This document shows, one piece after another, positions 40,879 through 42,762 of a stretch of 42,762 nucleotides of DNA. Made by a program: the position numbers and the translations under genes. Under the pieces are notes generated by a model. The model saw only the letters and a program-made list of their open reading frames with translations. It was not told the origin of the DNA and did no database searches. The stretch's first letter is position 1. Every line of letters begins with the position of its first letter. This DNA comes from JANYJJ01 sp038241115 (GTDB taxonomy: Bacteria > Pseudomonadota > Gammaproteobacteria > Burkholderiales > Burkholderiaceae_C): positions 1 through 42,762 of the forward strand of contig JBBRGA010000010.1 of assembly GCA_038241115.1 (NCBI GenBank), written 5' to 3'.

Positions 40879-42620
40879 GCGAGCCGACCATCAGCTTGCG
40901 CGATGTGCCTCCGCGGGCAGCTTGGGCGCTGGAACAAGCGGGCGTGCATCCATTGTTGGCCAGACTGTTCGCAGCGCGCGGCATGCGCAATGCGGACGAT
41001 TTGGACGACGGTTTGGCGCGCTTGTTGCCGCCTAACGAGCTTCAAGGCAGCGCCGCTGCCGCCGTGATGCTTGCCGATGCAATTGCGCAAGGCCACCATA
41101 TTTGCGTCGTGGCCGACTACGACTGCGACGGTGCCACGGCCTGCGCCGTGGCGCTGCGCGGTTTGAAATTACTGGGTGCCGCCGCCGAATCCTTGAGCTA
41201 TGTGGTGCCCGACCGCGCCATTCACGGCTACGGCCTGACACCCACGATTGTCGATCTGGCGCTTCAAAAACGCCCCGATGTTCTGCTGACAGTAGACAAC
41301 GGAATCGCCAGCTTGGCGGGTGTGGCGCATGCGCGCGCGCGAGGGTTGGCGGTGCTGGTGACTGACCACCATTTGCCGGCCTTGCAAGGCGACACCGTGG
41401 TACTGCCCGACGCCAACGTCATCGTCAATCCGAATCAGCCTGGCTGCACTTTCAGCAGCAAAAATTTGGCGGGCGTGGGTGTCATGTTTTATGTGCTGAT
41501 GGCGCTGCGCAGCGAGTTGCGTGGGCGTGGCGTTCTCACGCTGCAAAGCCAACCGCGTCTGGATGCACTGCTTGATTTAGTGGCCTTGGGCACTGTGGCC
41601 GACGTGGTCAAGCTCGACGCCAACAACCGGCGCTTGGTGGCACAAGGCTTGAAGCGCATCCGCGGCGGGCACATGCAAGTGGGCGTGGCAGCGCTGTTCC
41701 ATGCCGCAGGCCGCGATGCGCGTCGTGCCAGCGCCTTTGACTTTGGCTTCGCCTTGGGGCCGCGCATCAACGCGGCAGGCCGCCTGTCGGACATGACACT
41801 GGGCATCGAGTGCCTGATCACCGATGACGCCGTGCGTGCCGAGGCCCTGGCCAAAGCGCTGGACGACATCAACCGTGAACGTCGCGTGGTGGAAGGTGGC
41901 ATGCGGGAGGCCGCCGAAGCGCAGCTAGAGACACTGCTGCTCAATGCATTGAACACCGGTGCCGGAGCCCAAGAGATTCCGCCCGCCTTGGCCATCTATG
42001 ACGCTGGTTTTCACGAAGGCGTGGTGGGCATCATTGCCTCACGCCTGAAAGACAAATTGCACAGGCCGACTTTTGTATTTGCCATGGGGCAAGACGGCTT
42101 GCTGAAAGGCTCAGGGCGGTCGATACAGGGCTTCCATTTGCGCGACGCACTCGATCTGGTCAGCAAGCGCCACGACGGCGTGCTGCAGAAGTTTGGTGGT
42201 CATGCCATGGCCGCAGGCTGCACCGTGGCCGCGGAAGATTTCGACACGTTCAATGCCGCATTCCAAGCCGTCGCCCTGGAGTGGTTGGACATTGCCACGT
42301 TGCAGCGCAAGCTGCTCAGCGACGGGCCTTTGGCCGCCGAGTACTTCAACGTGGAAACGGTTCTGGCGATCGACGCGCAGGTCTGGGGACAAGGCTTCGA
42401 GGCGCCGGTCTTCAACGACGACGTGCAGATCGTGTCGCAGCGGTTGGTGGGCGAAAAGCACATGAAGCTGAACGTCAAACACGCGGGCACGTTGCGCGAC
42501 GCGATTTGGTTTGGCCACAGCGAGCCACTGCCCAGCGCGGTGCGCCTGGCGTATCGGCTGAGCGTGGACGAATACAACGGCCGCCAGCGCGTGCAGATGA
42601 TTGTTGAAAGTGCGGCATGA
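40875..42620 (+). CDS. recJ: Single-stranded-DNA-specific 5'-3' exonuclease RecJ
   Basis: A 581-residue DHH-family nuclease that acts in RecF-pathway recombination and mismatch repair. Motif I is VADYDCDGAT (Asp81-Gly86), followed by TVDNGI, the DHH motif in VTDHHLP, ALGTVADVV and PRINAAGRLSDM; the DHHA1 part has GSGRSIQGFHL and KFGGHAMAAGC. The usual OB-fold closes the protein. The GTG start at 40875 overlaps the preceding stop; an open frame 20 codons further up has no support. A Cys replaces the Ala/Tyr seen at the fourth place of motif I in many relatives, which is not expected to matter. Confidence 0.96.
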   Translation: MSEPTISLRDVPPRAAWALEQAGVHPLLARLFAARGMRNADDLDDGLARLLPPNELQGSAAAAVMLADAIAQGHHICVVADYDCDGATACAVALRGLKLLGAAAESLSYVVPDRAIHGYGLTPTIVDLALQKRPDVLLTVDNGIASLAGVAHARARGLAVLVTDHHLPALQGDTVVLPDANVIVNPNQPGCTFSSKNLAGVGVMFYVLMALRSELRGRGVLTLQSQPRLDALLDLVALGTVADVVKLDANNRRLVAQGLKRIRGGHMQVGVAALFHAAGRDARRASAFDFGFALGPRINAAGRLSDMTLGIECLITDDAVRAEALAKALDDINRERRVVEGGMREAAEAQLETLLLNALNTGAGAQEIPPALAIYDAGFHEGVVGIIASRLKDKLHRPTFVFAMGQDGLLKGSGRSIQGFHLRDALDLVSKRHDGVLQKFGGHAMAAGCTVAAEDFDTFNAAFQAVALEWLDIATLQRKLLSDGPLAAEYFNVETVLAIDAQVWGQGFEAPVFNDDVQIVSQRLVGEKHMKLNVKHAGTLRDAIWFGHSEPLPSAVRLAYRLSVDEYNGRQRVQMIVESAA

Positions 42621-42703
42621 ACAGCAGCGAAAAGCAGGCGCCCGGCACCCTGGATTTACCAGCAACGCCCCTGTTTGCAAGAGGCGCAAGAGCGCCCACT
42701 TAA
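42617..42703 (+). CDS. Possible small ORF (28 residues) coupled to recJ
   Basis: An ATG overlapping the recJ stop as ATGA opens a 28-codon frame ending at TAA 42701-42703. The product would be Ala/Pro-rich and charged at the start (MNSSEKQAPGTL) with no recognisable motif. The overlap is the only evidence; it may be chance. Confidence 0.25.
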   Translation: MNSSEKQAPGTLDLPATPLFARGARAPT

Positions 42704-42712
42704 ACTTGGTCC

Positions 42713-42762
42713 GTGAACATCCTTAACGCCGATCTGCATTGCCACTCCGTCGTATCCGACGG
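42713..42762 (+). CDS. PHP-domain phosphoesterase, 5' end only
   Basis: A GTG at 42713 opens a frame that runs off the window after 16 codons. It reads VNILNADLHCHSVVSDG; DLHCHS followed by SDG is the opening metal-binding motif of PHP phosphoesterases such as the YciV/RNase AM (5'-3' exoribonuclease and nucleoside bisphosphate phosphatase) group. The rest of the gene lies beyond the window, so only the family is called. Confidence 0.8.
   Translation, partial: MNILNADLHCHSVVSD

Noticed and set aside
1..42762. CRISPR array, insertion sequence, prophage or rRNA
   Set aside because: No spaced direct repeats of CRISPR type, no transposase or integrase motifs and no rRNA-like sequence were seen; the short tandem arrays have no unique spacers.

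Overview
The window looks like chromosomal DNA from a beta-proteobacterium of the order Burkholderiales, most likely the family Comamonadaceae. This is inferred from GC-rich, densely packed genes, from a CysB of the type found in that order, and from local gene orders (pepA/holC divergent from lptF/lptG, ppk beside sixA, a conserved hypothetical gene coupled to recJ). A BciA-type 8-vinyl reductase of (bacterio)chlorophyll synthesis is present, which suggests a phototrophic or formerly phototrophic member. I saw no rRNA, tRNA, CRISPR array, insertion sequence or prophage block, so most of the window is ordinary core and accessory chromosome.

Layout. 0-5 kb: a membrane diguanylate cyclase with a LOV-like PAS domain that lacks the photoactive cysteine, then an FtsH-like AAA protease coupled to a small exported HExxH peptidase. 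5.3-8.5 kb: a tight three-gene operon of a CPA2-type cation:proton antiporter, a YbdK-type glutamate-cysteine ligase and a class-I-amidotransferase-like gamma-glutamyl hydrolase. 8.6-10.4 kb: an Asp/Glu racemase with an amino-acid binding protein. 10.6-17.1 kb: RluF with a long disordered tail, tartrate dehydrogenase, BciA, an M15 peptidase and an ABC1/UbiB-family kinase. 17.2-20 kb: glgC-glgA (glycogen). 20.2-24.2 kb: a branched-chain amino-acid binding protein, a hypothetical gene, holC and pepA. 24.2-29 kb: lptF-lptG (LPS export), a small CbiX/SirB chelatase, cysB and a YbdL-like aminotransferase. 29-31.2 kb: a FimV-like membrane protein. 31.4-35.5 kb: a class II aldolase divergent from a Crp/Fnr regulator, followed by a kinase/acyl-CoA dehydrogenase pair resembling the LvaA/LvaC or ACAD10/11 module. 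35.6-39.8 kb: a hypothetical gene, a frameshifted and truncated glutathione S-transferase, sixA and ppk. 39.9 kb to the end: a hypothetical gene coupled to recJ, a possible 28-residue ORF, and the first 17 codons of a PHP-domain phosphoesterase.

The most interesting points are (i) the antiporter/gamma-glutamyl ligase/gamma-glutamyl hydrolase operon, which could be a self-contained thiol- or gamma-glutamyl-gated ion-efflux module; (ii) the BciA gene away from any visible photosynthesis cluster, carrying a seven-unit 12-bp (tetrapeptide) repeat in its nucleotide-binding loop; (iii) the cysteine-less LOV-like cyclase; (iv) the kinase/dehydrogenase pair; and (v) many short degenerate tandem repeats (periods 7, 9, 11 and 12 bp) in both intergenic and coding DNA. 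All functional statements rest on motif reading without database searches.
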